The notes: generated from the letters alone by a model not told the origin. A DNA stretch of 63,575 nucleotides from Methanocalculus taiwanensis (GCF_024372745.1 NZ_VOTZ01000013.1:1-63575), one strand, 5' to 3'. Shown: positions 10,001-18,812, counted from the first letter of the stretch. Numbers and translations: made by a program.

Positions 10001-10749
10001 CTCACCGCAAACTTTCCTTTTTCAGGACTGTATGCAAGTACATCAAACCATCTTCTGAGTTCAGATGAGTAGTTTTGAAAATGTTGGGCATTGCCGTGAA
10101 GCGCAACCTCACCAAATGTAAAAATCCAATTGTCCTCTGTTCCAGGCAGAATCTCCCGGACGGTTTTACCAATTATATTCTCTCTTGATAAACCAGTTAT
10201 CTCTTCATATGCAGTATTAATATTGATAAATCGATAGTCACAGGGTATCCCATTCTCATCGAGTATAATGTCGTGGAGTGCAAAACCGGCATTGATATGT
10301 TCAAAGAGAAGGTTATATTGCCGCTCACTTTCTGCAAGCGAAATCTCTGATCGTCTCCTGTTAACAGCATAACGTATTTTATTTGCAAGTTCTGCAAACT
10401 GTGCCTTCGGATCTCCGCCTTTCTGGAGATAGAAGTCGGCACCTTCGTTTAATGCCTCGATAACGACCTCTTCACGCCCTTTTCCGGTGAAGATAATGAA
10501 GGGTGTGGTATCGCCTGCAGATCGCAGGTGCTTCAGAAATGCGATCCCATCACACTGTTGCATCTGGTAATCGGAGATGATCGCATCATATGGCTGTTCT
10601 TTGAGACGTTTAATCCCCTCGTGTGGCCCGCCCGCTGTTGTGACGGTGAATTTCCCGGTTTTTTCAAGAAATATCTTTCCAATCTCAAGAAGTCCTGGCT
10701 CGTCATCCACATAGAGGATTGAGAGACATTGATCGCGGGTATCGACCAT
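7081..10749 (-). CDS. receiver / multi-PAS / GAF histidine kinase
   Basis: A 1222-residue soluble kinase. Residues 8-130 are a response-regulator receiver with all catalytic residues: D15/D16, phospho-acceptor D60, T88 and K110. Then come PAS domains at about 140-260, 295-415 and 425-540 (the last with a CVFC pair), a GAF at about 610-760, a fourth PAS at about 775-890 and a second GAF-like unit at about 895-1000. The kinase core has the methanogen-type phosphorylation box TRHDILNK (H about 1027) and an ATP-binding domain with DSGPGVP and GFGLFL. The receiver at the front means it can accept phosphate from another kinase. Its last 200 residues closely resemble those of the kinase at 16881-17993. 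Confidence 0.88.
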   Translation of the reverse strand: MVDTRDQCLSILYVDDEPGLLEIGKIFLEKTGKFTVTTAGGPHEGIKRLKEQPYDAIISDYQMQQCDGIAFLKHLRSAGDTTPFIIFTGKGREEVVIEALNEGADFYLQKGGDPKAQFAELANKIRYAVNRRRSEISLAESERQYNLLFEHINAGFALHDIILDENGIPCDYRFININTAYEEITGLSRENIIGKTVREILPGTEDNWIFTFGEVALHGNAQHFQNYSSELRRWFDVLAYSPEKGKFAVSIQDITEGKQAELALLQKSEEMAGAEEELRTQLEEIISIQRVLEETNEYLANLITHANAPIIVWDRDLRITRFNDAFGRLTGIPTEQAIGSNIEILFPEESRDESMDLIRRAMAGEMWNVIEIPILHRSGEERTVLWNSANIRGSDGETIIATIAQGQDITDRNKADDALRRSHERFKKVINSIDAFIYIADMDSYELLFQNEYARKAWGDAEGTICWKSLQKNQDGPCVFCTNEKLLDGEGNPTGVYIWEFQNTVDGHWYECRDMAITWIDGRIVRMEIATDITERKAAEQSLIQKNEELRSAYEQLTASEEKLKENIEELKRHEQLIRESESRLRYLLGFYEMAYLPEKELLTYALEGAGVITGSPLGYLAFLNDDETELSMYAWSKTAMEECALRDKPIVYRVEKTGLWGEAVRQRGPVITNNYAAPNPQKKGYPEGHPQIIRHMNVPILDDDQIVIVAGVANKPLDYTETDVRQLTLLIQGLWQVLKRRRIEEELYSQQEQLTEVAEMVPGVIYQFYIRPDGEKGAYYISSRVEEVFGISSSTEGFFDRFTEHVDPRDHDAFLQSIEEVAKSGQPWHYEGRFIRPSGEEIWFQGMSRPIQRGSELVFNGILLDITNQKEVDDALHERIKEISCLYRISDVIGESDRPYEEVMQIIAEIIPGGFRHPEITAASIRINEKEYATPGYQLTPWSIHANILIHQEPVGSITICLIRNDKILPEEEKLIESIAMQIGRYIERIRSVEELYQKNVERTAAQESLHIANKKLQLLSSITRHDILNKIMALEGFLNFAEEMCVDSKQSGYLNEVRNIIGAIQGQIEFTRMYEDVGVKQPVWQQLQTVFAILEKEQVQVHDKCKVISIYADPMLEKVFYNLHDNTIRYAEGASRIALSCEEREGELIIIWEDSGPGVPDNQKELIFERGFGKNTGFGLFLAREILGITGIIIRETGIYGRGARFEISVPTGAWKSGIM

Positions 10750-10814
10750 TATGCTATGATGCTCCCGGAAATGGATAAAATTATGTATGGTGTATCATCT
10801 TCGATGATAGGGGT

Positions 10815-12104
10815 CTACTCTGTTACTGCCTGTTTCTCAGGAAGCCATACGGTAAAGGTGCTCCCCTCACCCGGTGTACTTTCCACGGTAATCCTGCCGC
10901 CATGAAGCTGGACGTAGCGCTGGGCGATAGGAAGGCCAAGTCCCAGCCGGTTATACTGCCTGCTCAGACGATCATGATCAGCGATATGGAACGGCTCAAA
11001 GATCTTCTCCTGTGCCTGGAGAGGAATCCCGATCCCGTTATCCCTGAAACTGATGAAATGTGTTCCATCACAGGCTTCATAAAAGATAGAAATCTCTCGG
11101 GGAGGTTCATTGAAGCGGATCGCATTTGAGAGGATCACCATAAACACCTGGTAGAGGAGAGAGGGATCACCCTGCACGATAAGCTCGCGTGGAATGTCAT
11201 TTTTTATCTCCGCATCTAACCCGGATCCGCATGCATCAATGATATCTTTGAGAAAACTATGAAGGAGAATCGCATCATAAACCGGACTAATCTTGCCGGA
11301 ATCAACAAGTGAGAGTTCGAGTACCCGATCGATGATTTTTCGTTCCTGATCGATATTCTTCTGGCAATGGGTGAGAAGATCCACAACCTCTCCTGAGAGG
11401 CCAAAACCATGTGGATCTGAGGTGAGGAGGCTGAGATAGCCGAGTGCCGGCTGGAGTGGTGTGCGGAGTTCATGCGAGGCGATCATAACAAAATCCGATT
11501 TCCGCTCGACCTCGTCTTTGAGAGCCTGCTGTGTTGAAACCAGTTCTTCAAACTGGGATCGTATCTCCTCTTCTGTCCTGGCAAGACGCTCATTCATATC
11601 AAGCAGGATGTTGTTTGAGTCCACCAGCTCCTCATTCATCCTCTCCAGTTTCTCTTCGATCCCCTGTGATTTCTCTGCAAGTAGTGTGACGATGAATGCA
11701 ATCGCCGCGAAGAGAAGGACCCTGATCAAGCCTTCGGTCAGGTATCCTGTTCCCGCATACAAGAGGAGCATTCCAAGATAGCTTCCTGAAATGATAACGG
11801 AGAAGAGGAGCCCTTTCCTGGTATAATAGATACAGGCGATGACTATCGGGATATAGAAGAGATTCTGAAAGATGAAATAAACGCCTGATGCGAGTGCCAG
11901 AAAACCGATGATAAAGGAAAGTGCAGTTGTGACTGCAACGAGGAGGAGGGGAAGATACTCATGGGCATCTCTCTTTATTCTGACTGGAATTTCCGGGTTT
12001 GAGGCTCTCTCTCCTGTCATTGATTCTGGCCTTCTGTTGCAGGTGCCTGCCTGACATCGATTCTGTAAAGGAGGAAAGGGAGGGAGGTGAGTGGCGTCAC
12101 TCAC
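10815..12104 (-). CDS. membrane histidine kinase, four TM segments
   Basis: 429 residues from a GTG at 12104. An internal ATG at 12020 (residue 29) is equally possible, since neither has a good Shine-Dalgarno site. Four hydrophobic helices at about 50-72, 75-93, 98-117 and 122-143 are followed by a coiled coil (145-200), the phosphorylation box SHELRTPL (H211) and a full ATP-binding domain (NAIRFN, DNGIGIP, GLGLPIA, GEGSTFTVWLP). There is no sizeable outer domain, so it may sense the membrane itself or a membrane partner. It starts 20 bases after cheW and so belongs to the receptor operon. Confidence 0.85.
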   Translation of the reverse strand: MSDATHLPPFPPLQNRCQAGTCNRRPESMTGERASNPEIPVRIKRDAHEYLPLLLVAVTTALSFIIGFLALASGVYFIFQNLFYIPIVIACIYYTRKGLLFSVIISGSYLGMLLLYAGTGYLTEGLIRVLLFAAIAFIVTLLAEKSQGIEEKLERMNEELVDSNNILLDMNERLARTEEEIRSQFEELVSTQQALKDEVERKSDFVMIASHELRTPLQPALGYLSLLTSDPHGFGLSGEVVDLLTHCQKNIDQERKIIDRVLELSLVDSGKISPVYDAILLHSFLKDIIDACGSGLDAEIKNDIPRELIVQGDPSLLYQVFMVILSNAIRFNEPPREISIFYEACDGTHFISFRDNGIGIPLQAQEKIFEPFHIADHDRLSRQYNRLGLGLPIAQRYVQLHGGRITVESTPGEGSTFTVWLPEKQAVTE

Positions 12105-12124
12105 GTATTTGAGGATATAATTCT

Positions 12125-12631
12125 TTAATTCCTGAGCATATCGCCAAGCAGCTGCTTGATCTCAATCCAGATGATAAGATCAGTCTGATCCCTGTCCTTC
12201 ACCCTTGTCTTCTTCTTGATGATGCCAAGGATGCTTGAATCTTCATCGACATCTGCCGCACCTGTTCTGTCAACCTGGTTCATCTCAAAAGTTGATACCG
12301 AGAGGACATCGTCGACCATGATCCCGACCTTCTTCTTTGTGATATTTTCATCAAGAACGATGATCCTGGATTCCTCATCAGGCCGATCGTTCTTTCTCAT
12401 GATATTCAGTCGATCCTTTAAGTCGATGATGGTGGTGATTTCGCCTCTCAGATCGATGATCCCTTTTATATAAGAAGGTGAATTTGGAAGGGCGGAGATT
12501 CGCGTATACTCCACCACCTCACGGACATCGAAGAGGTCTATTGCAAATTTCTCATCGCCAAGGATGAACTCGACGACCTGGATCGACCCTGACATCACCT
12601 GGCTATCATCACTGTGCACTTCACTTGCCAT
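12125..12631 (-). CDS. cheW: CheW-like coupling protein
   Basis: 168 residues with the CheW fold throughout: VVEFILGDEKFAIDLFDVREVVEY at its start, then SPSYIKGIIDLRGEITTIIDL, then VGIMVDDVLSV. CheW links receptors to the kinase CheA. It lies 13 bases downstream of the receptor gene and is almost certainly translated with it. No CheA is in this window, so the partner kinase is either elsewhere or replaced by one of the local histidine kinases. Confidence 0.92.
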   Translation of the reverse strand: MASEVHSDDSQVMSGSIQVVEFILGDEKFAIDLFDVREVVEYTRISALPNSPSYIKGIIDLRGEITTIIDLKDRLNIMRKNDRPDEESRIIVLDENITKKKVGIMVDDVLSVSTFEMNQVDRTGAADVDEDSSILGIIKKKTRVKDRDQTDLIIWIEIKQLLGDMLRN

Positions 12632-12644
12632 TGTTCCGCCTCAC

Positions 12645-15548
12645 CTACTTCGCCAGTTTGAACTGCTGGTTTGCCTGGAGGGTCTTGTTTGCGACCGTGC
12701 TCACGTTCTCAACCATCCGGGCAACCTCGTCGATACCGGCAGATGCCTCCTCGGTTGCGGCTGCCGCATCTCCTGCTTCACGTGCATTCTCATCGATTAA
12801 GCCGGTCACCTCATGGACGCTTGCTGTGATCTGCTCAACGGTTGCCGCCTGCTCTTCTGAGGCACTGGCAACTTCCTCAATTGCCCGTGAGATCTGCTCG
12901 ACAGACTGGACGATCTCATTAAAAGCGACAATTGTCTTCTCCATCTGTTCAGATCCCGACTTAACGGTGGTTCCGGCATGGTTCATCGCCTCAACTGCCT
13001 TCTTCGCCTGAACCTGCAGATCACCGATCATGCTCGCAATACTCTCGGCAGATGATCCCGACTCCTGGGCAAGCGATTTAACTTCTGCTGCAACTACCGC
13101 AAATCCGCGACCTGCATCCCCTGCACGTGCAGCTTCAATCGCAGCATTGAGTGCAAGAAGATTCGTCTGGTTTGAAATATCCGCAATAAGTCCGACGATC
13201 TTACCGATCTGCTCCATCTGTTCGTTGATGCCCTTGATGATCACATCGACATCAGCAGCAGACTGGCTGATCTCGCCGATCCCTTTCTCGGCTGCTGCTG
13301 CAAGCTTAGCGCCTTCCTTCGACTGGTCGTTTGCGTTTCGTGCAAGGGATGCAACCGACTCGGCGTTCGAGGTGACTTCCTCAACTGCGGCCGATAGGTC
13401 TTCCATAGCTCTCAGCACCTGCACAGCACCGTTGTTTGCCTTCTCGGAGTTCTCACTTACATGTCCGGTATTCTTTGCGATCTGCTGGGCTCCGGAGGAG
13501 ACCTCCTCGATACTGGCGTTTGCCTCTTCGGAGATGGCCGCGAGTTCTCCCATCATCCGGTTCACATCACCAATCGACTGTGAGACCTTGGTGGAGACAT
13601 TATTCAGTGCCTTCTTCAGCTTCTCCATATCACCTTTTGCTGCGACATCGTCTGAGAACCTGGTGCTGAAGTCGGTGTTTGCAAAGGAGTCTGCAACCCT
13701 GATCACCTCGTTTACCGGCTGGACAACCGCATCAAGGGTATTGTTCAGTCCGTCGATGACCTTCCTGAAGTCGCCCTGATGTTTCGATGCATCGGCACGG
13801 GTGGCAAGCCTGCCCTCGACTGCTGCGCCTGCGAGCAGGTTTGCATCATCGATAAGCAGGTTAATTGCATTGATACACCTGTTTACGCTCTCCTTCAGTT
13901 CATTATATTCGCCTTTGAACTCCTGGTTGATCTTCTCGGGAATGTCACCTTTGCTGATACGGGTCATCGCTCCGCCCATACCTTTCACAGGTTTGACAAC
14001 GGCTTCGAGGGTGTTGTTTAATCCCTCAATGACTTTCCTGAAGTCACCTTCATGCCTTTGTGTATCTGCACGTTCATCAAGGTTTCCGTTAATAGCAGCA
14101 TCTGCCAGCCTGTTTGAATCAGCGACAAGGAGATTCACCGCAGCGATGCACTTATTGAGGTTGTTCTTGATCTCGGCGAAATCTCCCTTGTAGTCGTCGG
14201 TGATCATATCTGGGATCTGCCCGTCGCTGATGCGGTCGATGTATTCTGCTGCAACATTCAGCGGCCCGATCACTGCATCAAGAATATCGTTGACGCCATG
14301 GATCATCTGGGCGTAATCGCCCTGGAATTTCGAGGCGTCACCCCTGACATCCAGCCTGCCGTCACTTGCGGAGGCACTGATCATATTCATCTCAGAACCA
14401 AACTGCTGTATTATCGAGACGACATCTCCAAATGCGCCGGCTACCTGGCCGATCTCATCTCCGCTCCCGTCAGTTGTGACTGTTCCGGAGAGATCACCCT
14501 CTTTGACGCGTTGTCCGAGGCCGACAAGCTCGCCCATGCGGCGTGCAATGTTCCTCCCAAAGAGGATTGCGATTGCTCCTCCGATGATGACGGCACCGAT
14601 CACGATGATCAGGATCGCGTTTCTGATATCGTTAATTGGCCCGGTGAAGTCATTCCAGTCTGCACCTGCGGCAATATACCAGTCAAGAGGCTCATAGTAG
14701 GTGAACGCGACGATCTTGTCCTGCCCTTCCCAGTCATACCTGATGAGACCTTCTTTCTGCCTCAGCATCTCCTGGACGAAATCGTACTGGCTAAGGCTTT
14801 GTCCTTCAAGAGTCGGGTGAATGATTGCAGTTCCTTTTGAATCCATGACGTAGATATAGCCTGCATCCCCGACAACCATACTCTTGTAATCTGCGGCAAC
14901 AACGCCAAGTGTCGCATCTTCCCTGACTCCGGTGAAGAGAATACCAATCACTGCACCGCCCGGTCCGCGGATCGGCTCATATACGGTGATATAGCTGACA
15001 CCTACGACATTTGCGGTTCCATAGAACGTTTCTCCACGGACAACGACTGCATCATAGACTTCCTGCGAGACAGGTGTCCCAAGAGCACGCCTGCCATCTG
15101 CTCCAATGACGGTTGTTGCAACCCGGATCGCCTGGTTCCCCCGTACCTGGAAGATGGTTGCGGCACCGCCGACCTGGTTCACCACATTGTCAACCATTGC
15201 ATTGTTGTCGTTCACAACAGTGACCTGCCCCGCTGAATTGACAAGAACCAGCTGGTCATTCTGGATCTGTGGTGTTCCATAGCTTTGGAATTCAGATCTG
15301 AGGACATTCAGTCCCACTTGCAGTATGTCCATAGTGAGCGTATAGACGGCATCAGCCTGTTTTTTGCTGTCGCTTACAAGAAGCGTGAACTGATCATTGA
15401 TCTGCTCTTCCAGTGCCGCACTTGCATTATTATATGCAATAAGTCCAAGCAGCACCGTCGGCACGATGACGAGCGCCAGACAGATGATCAGGATCTTCGT
15501 CCCGATTTTCATGTTGCCAAATTTTGAGGTTTTATCCTCTTTCATCAT
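12645..15548 (-). CDS. methyl-accepting protein with repeated HAMP units
   Basis: 967 residues. Membrane helices at about 17-39 and 311-331 frame an outer double-Cache-like sensor. A HAMP domain follows, then three copies of a unit of about 91 residues ([17 protein letters not shown] near 410, [17 protein letters not shown] near 501 and [17 protein letters not shown] near 592). The cytoplasmic signalling hairpin carries the classic tip [18 protein letters not shown]. No CheB/CheR-tether pentapeptide is visible at the C-terminus (ends FKLAK). A strong Shine-Dalgarno (ggagg, 6 bases before the ATG) fixes the start. Its leader contains the hairpins described at 15549-15888. Confidence 0.92.
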   Translation of the reverse strand: MMKEDKTSKFGNMKIGTKILIICLALVIVPTVLLGLIAYNNASAALEEQINDQFTLLVSDSKKQADAVYTLTMDILQVGLNVLRSEFQSYGTPQIQNDQLVLVNSAGQVTVVNDNNAMVDNVVNQVGGAATIFQVRGNQAIRVATTVIGADGRRALGTPVSQEVYDAVVVRGETFYGTANVVGVSYITVYEPIRGPGGAVIGILFTGVREDATLGVVAADYKSMVVGDAGYIYVMDSKGTAIIHPTLEGQSLSQYDFVQEMLRQKEGLIRYDWEGQDKIVAFTYYEPLDWYIAAGADWNDFTGPINDIRNAILIIVIGAVIIGGAIAILFGRNIARRMGELVGLGQRVKEGDLSGTVTTDGSGDEIGQVAGAFGDVVSIIQQFGSEMNMISASASDGRLDVRGDASKFQGDYAQMIHGVNDILDAVIGPLNVAAEYIDRISDGQIPDMITDDYKGDFAEIKNNLNKCIAAVNLLVADSNRLADAAINGNLDERADTQRHEGDFRKVIEGLNNTLEAVVKPVKGMGGAMTRISKGDIPEKINQEFKGEYNELKESVNRCINAINLLIDDANLLAGAAVEGRLATRADASKHQGDFRKVIDGLNNTLDAVVQPVNEVIRVADSFANTDFSTRFSDDVAAKGDMEKLKKALNNVSTKVSQSIGDVNRMMGELAAISEEANASIEEVSSGAQQIAKNTGHVSENSEKANNGAVQVLRAMEDLSAAVEEVTSNAESVASLARNANDQSKEGAKLAAAAEKGIGEISQSAADVDVIIKGINEQMEQIGKIVGLIADISNQTNLLALNAAIEAARAGDAGRGFAVVAAEVKSLAQESGSSAESIASMIGDLQVQAKKAVEAMNHAGTTVKSGSEQMEKTIVAFNEIVQSVEQISRAIEEVASASEEQAATVEQITASVHEVTGLIDENAREAGDAAAATEEASAGIDEVARMVENVSTVANKTLQANQQFKLAK

Positions 15549-15888
15549 TCATCTCCTCCCAATGCATTAGCCGAATGAATCGGCTTCCGATTAATCTGAG
15601 CTGAATTGCCTTTTCAGGCAATCAGGCTCATCCACATCCATGTTAATCCTATGTATTTTCGTTTGGAATACATGGGATTAAATGTATGTCTAAAGGCGAT
15701 GGTACTAAAAAACCCTTTGCTTTAGATACCGGTTAATGGCACAGGGTATCGGTTTTATTGCAGGATTATGCCATCCTCAAATGAAGGACTTGCACGGATG
15801 CAGGATCGAGGAAGAGATCGAATGGCTGTGTTTCTGTTCAAGTGATGCTAAATTATTTCCCAAAAGAATTCCTATATAAGGGATGCCT
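15549..15888. promoter_or_regulatory. divergent control region with stacked inverted repeats
   Basis: 340 bases without a gene between the receptor (minus) and the CheY-like gene (plus). Three inverted repeats lie in what should be the receptor leader or promoter: agccga/tcggct at 15569-15585, which overlaps a second, mutually exclusive pair aatcgg/ccgatt at 15578-15592; attgcc/ggcaat at 15605-15622; and the long palindrome at 15643-15681. For the rightward genes, ctaaattatt near 15848-15858 is a TATA candidate. The stretch 15690-15845 shows nothing I can name. Confidence 0.55.
15643..15681. repeat. 39-base imperfect palindrome
   Basis: The left arm ttaatcctatgtatt (15643-15657) pairs with the right arm aatacatgggattaa (15667-15681) at 14 of 15 positions around a 9-base centre. 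The one mismatch can form a G-U pair in RNA. It is by far the strongest dyad in the intergenic DNA of this window. It could be an operator for a dimeric regulator of the chemosensory genes, or a hairpin in the receptor leader. Confidence 0.7.
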
Positions 15889-16260
15889 ATGCCAACAATT
15901 CTCATCATTGACGATTCATCCTTTCAGCGCACCATCATTAAAAAGACACTCACAAACGAACAGTTCACCTGTATCGAAGCCGATAATGGCCGTCTCGGGC
16001 TAGAGATGGCGGAGAAGGAGAATCCTGACGCTATTCTCGTCGATCTCCTGATGCCTGATATGGATGGGATAGAGTTTTTGAAAGTGATACAGGAGAAGAA
16101 AATCTCCATCCCTGTTCTAGTTTTCACCTCTGATATTCAGGATACCACCCGTGATCTCTGCCTGAAACTTGGAGCACGCAGCTTCCTGAACAAACCGCTC
16201 AGACAGGAAGAACTTGTTCCGGCAATCCGGAAGGTGCTGGAACTCCCTGGTGATGCCTGA
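15889..16260 (+). CDS. CheY-like single-domain response regulator
   Basis: 123 residues from the ATG at 15889, chosen over the ATG at 15883 because only it has a spaced ribosome site (aaggg, 6 bases). It is a complete receiver with acidic pair D8/D9, phospho-acceptor D52 in LVDLLMPDMDG, T80 and K102 in LNKPL. There is no output domain, so it acts by protein contact. Its stop overlaps the ATG of the CheC gene (tgatg), so receiver and phosphatase are made together, which suggests CheC removes phosphate from this receiver. Confidence 0.9.
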   Translation: MPTILIIDDSSFQRTIIKKTLTNEQFTCIEADNGRLGLEMAEKENPDAILVDLLMPDMDGIEFLKVIQEKKISIPVLVFTSDIQDTTRDLCLKLGARSFLNKPLRQEELVPAIRKVLELPGDA

Positions 16261-16874
16261 TGGAGATTGACCCCCTGGATCTTGATGCCATCTGCGAACT
16301 GGTGAATATCGGTGTTGGAAAAGCCGCAGGCATCCTCTCTGAGATGACCGGATCGGTAATCGAGCTTACCATACCGAACGTCAGCATCTATTCCCAGGAT
16401 GAGTTTTCGCAGATTCTCTCCCAGATTGGAAAAGATCGGTATTCTGCAATATCTCTTGATTTTCAGGGTGTATTTTCCGGAATGACATACTCAATCTTTC
16501 CCGCAGAGAGTGCCCATGTACTCATTGATGCGGTAACCGGTGATGAAATCTCAGACAATGAATATGAGCGCCCGTTCAGCTCTATTGACGCGGAAACACT
16601 CAAAGAGATCGGCAATATCTTAATCAACGGTGTTATGGGATCGATAACAAATGTGCTGCAAAGCCAGCTAACCTACTCGCTTCCTTCCTACTGTGAGGCT
16701 GATATCCCGGCATTAATACAGAATGTCAGGCAGGAGCATCGGGAAGCAGTCCTGCTTGCAGAGACCCACATGTTCATCAGGAATCTGAATATTGAGGGAA
16801 AAATCCTGATTATCATGGGGGCAGAATCATTTGAAACCCTTGTCAGAAGAGTAAGGGAGATTTCAAGGGGATAG
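16260..16874 (+). CDS. CheC-family phosphatase
   Basis: 204 residues with both CheC active-site helices: E13 and N16 in LDAICELVNIGVGKAAG, and E116 and N119 in LKEIGNILINGVMG. Family members hydrolyse phospho-CheY. It is translationally coupled to the upstream receiver and followed 6 bases later by a PAS histidine kinase, making a kinase-receiver-phosphatase trio. Confidence 0.88.
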   Translation: MEIDPLDLDAICELVNIGVGKAAGILSEMTGSVIELTIPNVSIYSQDEFSQILSQIGKDRYSAISLDFQGVFSGMTYSIFPAESAHVLIDAVTGDEISDNEYERPFSSIDAETLKEIGNILINGVMGSITNVLQSQLTYSLPSYCEADIPALIQNVRQEHREAVLLAETHMFIRNLNIEGKILIIMGAESFETLVRRVREISRG

Positions 16875-16880
16875 CCAGCC

Positions 16881-17993
16881 GTGAGCCAGCAAAAAAATCT
16901 ATCTGTTATTACAGAATTCTCGGATGCTCTGCCCGTTGGGATCTGTGTCATCGATAGAAAGCGAAAAATCCTCATCTGGAACAGAACCCTGGCAGAATGG
17001 AGCGGCCATCTGAGTGAGGTTATGGTGGGCGAAAATCTCATGGAACTGTACCCTGATTTAAACACCCCCTCATACCGGTCACGGATCGATCAGGTGATGG
17101 ATGGGGGGCCCCCGGCAGTCTTCTCTTCCCAGCTCCACAGATCGTTTATACCCTGCACAAAAGCCGACGGGACCAGCCGGGTCCAGCAGACCTCGGTTAT
17201 CAGGTATGCCGGAGGCAATCCCGATCATCCCTGTGCAATGATCATCATCGAGGATGTCACCGATCTTGATCATGAGATACGATCGGTTCGCCAGATGAAA
17301 GATCAGGCCCTTCTGGAGGTACAGGAACGGAAAAAGGCTGAAGAAGCACTGGAAAATCTAAACGCCAAGTTAAACCTTCTTTCAAGCGTTACCCGTCATG
17401 ATATCCTCAACAAGATTATGGTCATCGACGGTTTCCTTGGGTTTGCCGAGGACCTCACTTCCGATGCGACACAGGCAGAATATCTTAGGCATGTCAGGGC
17501 AGCAGCAATGGTAATCCAGAACATCCTGCTGTTCAACCGCCAGTATGAACAGCTTGGGATAGAGGATGCCGGATGGTTTTCTATTGATACCCTGATCGAA
17601 ACCCTTGATACAGAGGAGCGTCTTCCAATATATTCTGCATGCAAAGGCGTATCGATCTATTGCGATCCGATGCTGGAAAAGGTCTTTTACAACCTCTACG
17701 ATAACGCTCTCAGGCATGCTATGGGGGCAACACGGATAGATCTCGCCTGCCAGCCTTCATCATCAGGCCTTCTTATTGCGTGGGAGGATGACGGCTCAGG
17801 TATTCCGGAAGATGATAAAGAGGAGATATTCAAACGTGGTTTTGGGAAAAACACTGGTATGGGGCTCTTTCTGGTGCGTGAAATTCTTGCGATCACGGGA
17901 ATTGCCATCACCGAAACAGGCGAAGAAGGAAAGGGTGCACGGTTTGAGATTTCTGTGCCTGAGGGAGCATACCGGATTGCGAATCCGGCCTGA
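16881..17993 (+). CDS. PAS-domain soluble histidine kinase
   Basis: 370 residues from a GTG with an aagggga ribosome site upstream. One PAS domain at about 8-125 leads through a short coiled coil into the phosphorylation box TRHDILNK (H173) and an ATP-binding domain with DDGSGIP and GMGLFL. The kinase half is strikingly like that of the 1222-residue kinase at 7081 (shared SIYxDPMLEKVFYNL and ARFEISVP), pointing to duplication. It probably phosphorylates the receiver encoded two genes upstream. Its end faces the second CheC gene with a short T-rich tail in between. Confidence 0.88.
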   Translation: MSQQKNLSVITEFSDALPVGICVIDRKRKILIWNRTLAEWSGHLSEVMVGENLMELYPDLNTPSYRSRIDQVMDGGPPAVFSSQLHRSFIPCTKADGTSRVQQTSVIRYAGGNPDHPCAMIIIEDVTDLDHEIRSVRQMKDQALLEVQERKKAEEALENLNAKLNLLSSVTRHDILNKIMVIDGFLGFAEDLTSDATQAEYLRHVRAAAMVIQNILLFNRQYEQLGIEDAGWFSIDTLIETLDTEERLPIYSACKGVSIYCDPMLEKVFYNLYDNALRHAMGATRIDLACQPSSSGLLIAWEDDGSGIPEDDKEEIFKRGFGKNTGMGLFLVREILAITGIAITETGEEGKGARFEISVPEGAYRIANPA

Positions 17994-18050
17994 AGAAAAC
18001 CATTTCTTCTATTTTCTCTCTTCCGAAAGGAACAATCCTCTTTAATCTTC

Positions 18051-18668
18051 TCAGGCAGTATCGTTAAGCATCTGATCCATAATCGTCAGTATCTGTGACA
18101 GCGTATCAATGGCGGGCATCATCATAAGGTTGCCATTGATCGAATACTGATCGCAGGTGAGCGTTGTGTGGAAGATGATCACCTCATTCACCTCGACGGC
18201 CAGTTCTGCCAGGATCTCCTCGATCGCCGAATGCCCCATATCAATGACGAGGCTGGGTGGGGAGGGGATCATCACGACACTGAGCAGCTCAGCGCTTGCA
18301 TTCAGGAATGCCGATGCCATGATGTTTCCTATCTCCTGGAGAGTGCTCTCATCCATCTCGGTTAATTCCCGCTCCTCTTCAGTTGTCCCGAGGAGCACAT
18401 TGGTCATACGGATGGCTGAATCCAGCGGAAGCAGGAACATGATATACCCGGCATGATCGATCTCCCCCTGCATCTCAAAGAGGATGGTAACAAAGAGATC
18501 GTCGGTGACACACCCATGAATATCTGCAAGATCGATGATCTCAACAGCCGGTACAGTCAGTTCGATCTGGTGCATCAGAAGGGCAGAGAGTGCATTTGCG
18601 GCGTGTGATGATCCGATATTTCCAAGCTCATTCAATGCATCTGCCTGTATCGGTGTCAGGATAGTCAT
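18051..18668 (-). CDS. second CheC-family phosphatase
   Basis: 205 residues. Both active-site helices are intact: E14 and N17 in ALNELGNIGSSHAANAL, and E112 and N115 in LQEIGNIMASAFLNA. It is only distantly similar to the CheC at 16260. It is read toward the signalling trio on the other strand and may be preceded by a tiny open frame at 18675-18812. Two CheC proteins with intact catalytic motifs suggest fast removal of phosphate, as in systems that reset quickly. Confidence 0.87.
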   Translation of the reverse strand: MTILTPIQADALNELGNIGSSHAANALSALLMHQIELTVPAVEIIDLADIHGCVTDDLFVTILFEMQGEIDHAGYIMFLLPLDSAIRMTNVLLGTTEEERELTEMDESTLQEIGNIMASAFLNASAELLSVVMIPSPPSLVIDMGHSAIEEILAELAVEVNEVIIFHTTLTCDQYSINGNLMMMPAIDTLSQILTIMDQMLNDTA

Positions 18669-18674
18669 GCGTAA

Positions 18675-18812
18675 TCATGATATTTCTGCTCCCAGGTACT
18701 TAAGAGCATCGGGTTTGAGTCCGGGTATTCTCTTGCATACCAGATCAAGCCTCTCCTGGGGAAGCGGTATCAACGCATATAAGAGCAATCCTGCCTGAGC
18801 AATAGATGCCAA
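18675..18812 (-). CDS. possible 45-residue protein upstream of cheC
   Basis: A minus-strand frame from a TTG at 18812 to a TGA six bases before the CheC ATG. It would read MASIAQAG, LLLYALIPLP, QERLDLVCKRIPGLKP and DALKYLGAEIS, a composition more like a real helical protein than chance. Against it: a TTG start, no Shine-Dalgarno site and no recognised family. It could also be the surviving 3' end of a decayed gene. Confidence 0.3.
   Translation of the reverse strand: MASIAQAGLLLYALIPLPQERLDLVCKRIPGLKPDALKYLGAEIS

Noticed and set aside
12061-12095. Purine-rich run as a ribosome site for the kinase at 10815
   Set aside because: The gaggaaagggagggagg run is on the plus strand, whereas the gene is on the minus strand and reads pyrimidines there.
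13030-13779. 249-residue open frame on the plus strand inside the receptor gene
   Set aside because: It is a shadow of the repetitive, alanine-rich receptor coding strand, serine/alanine-rich, without a ribosome site or family resemblance.
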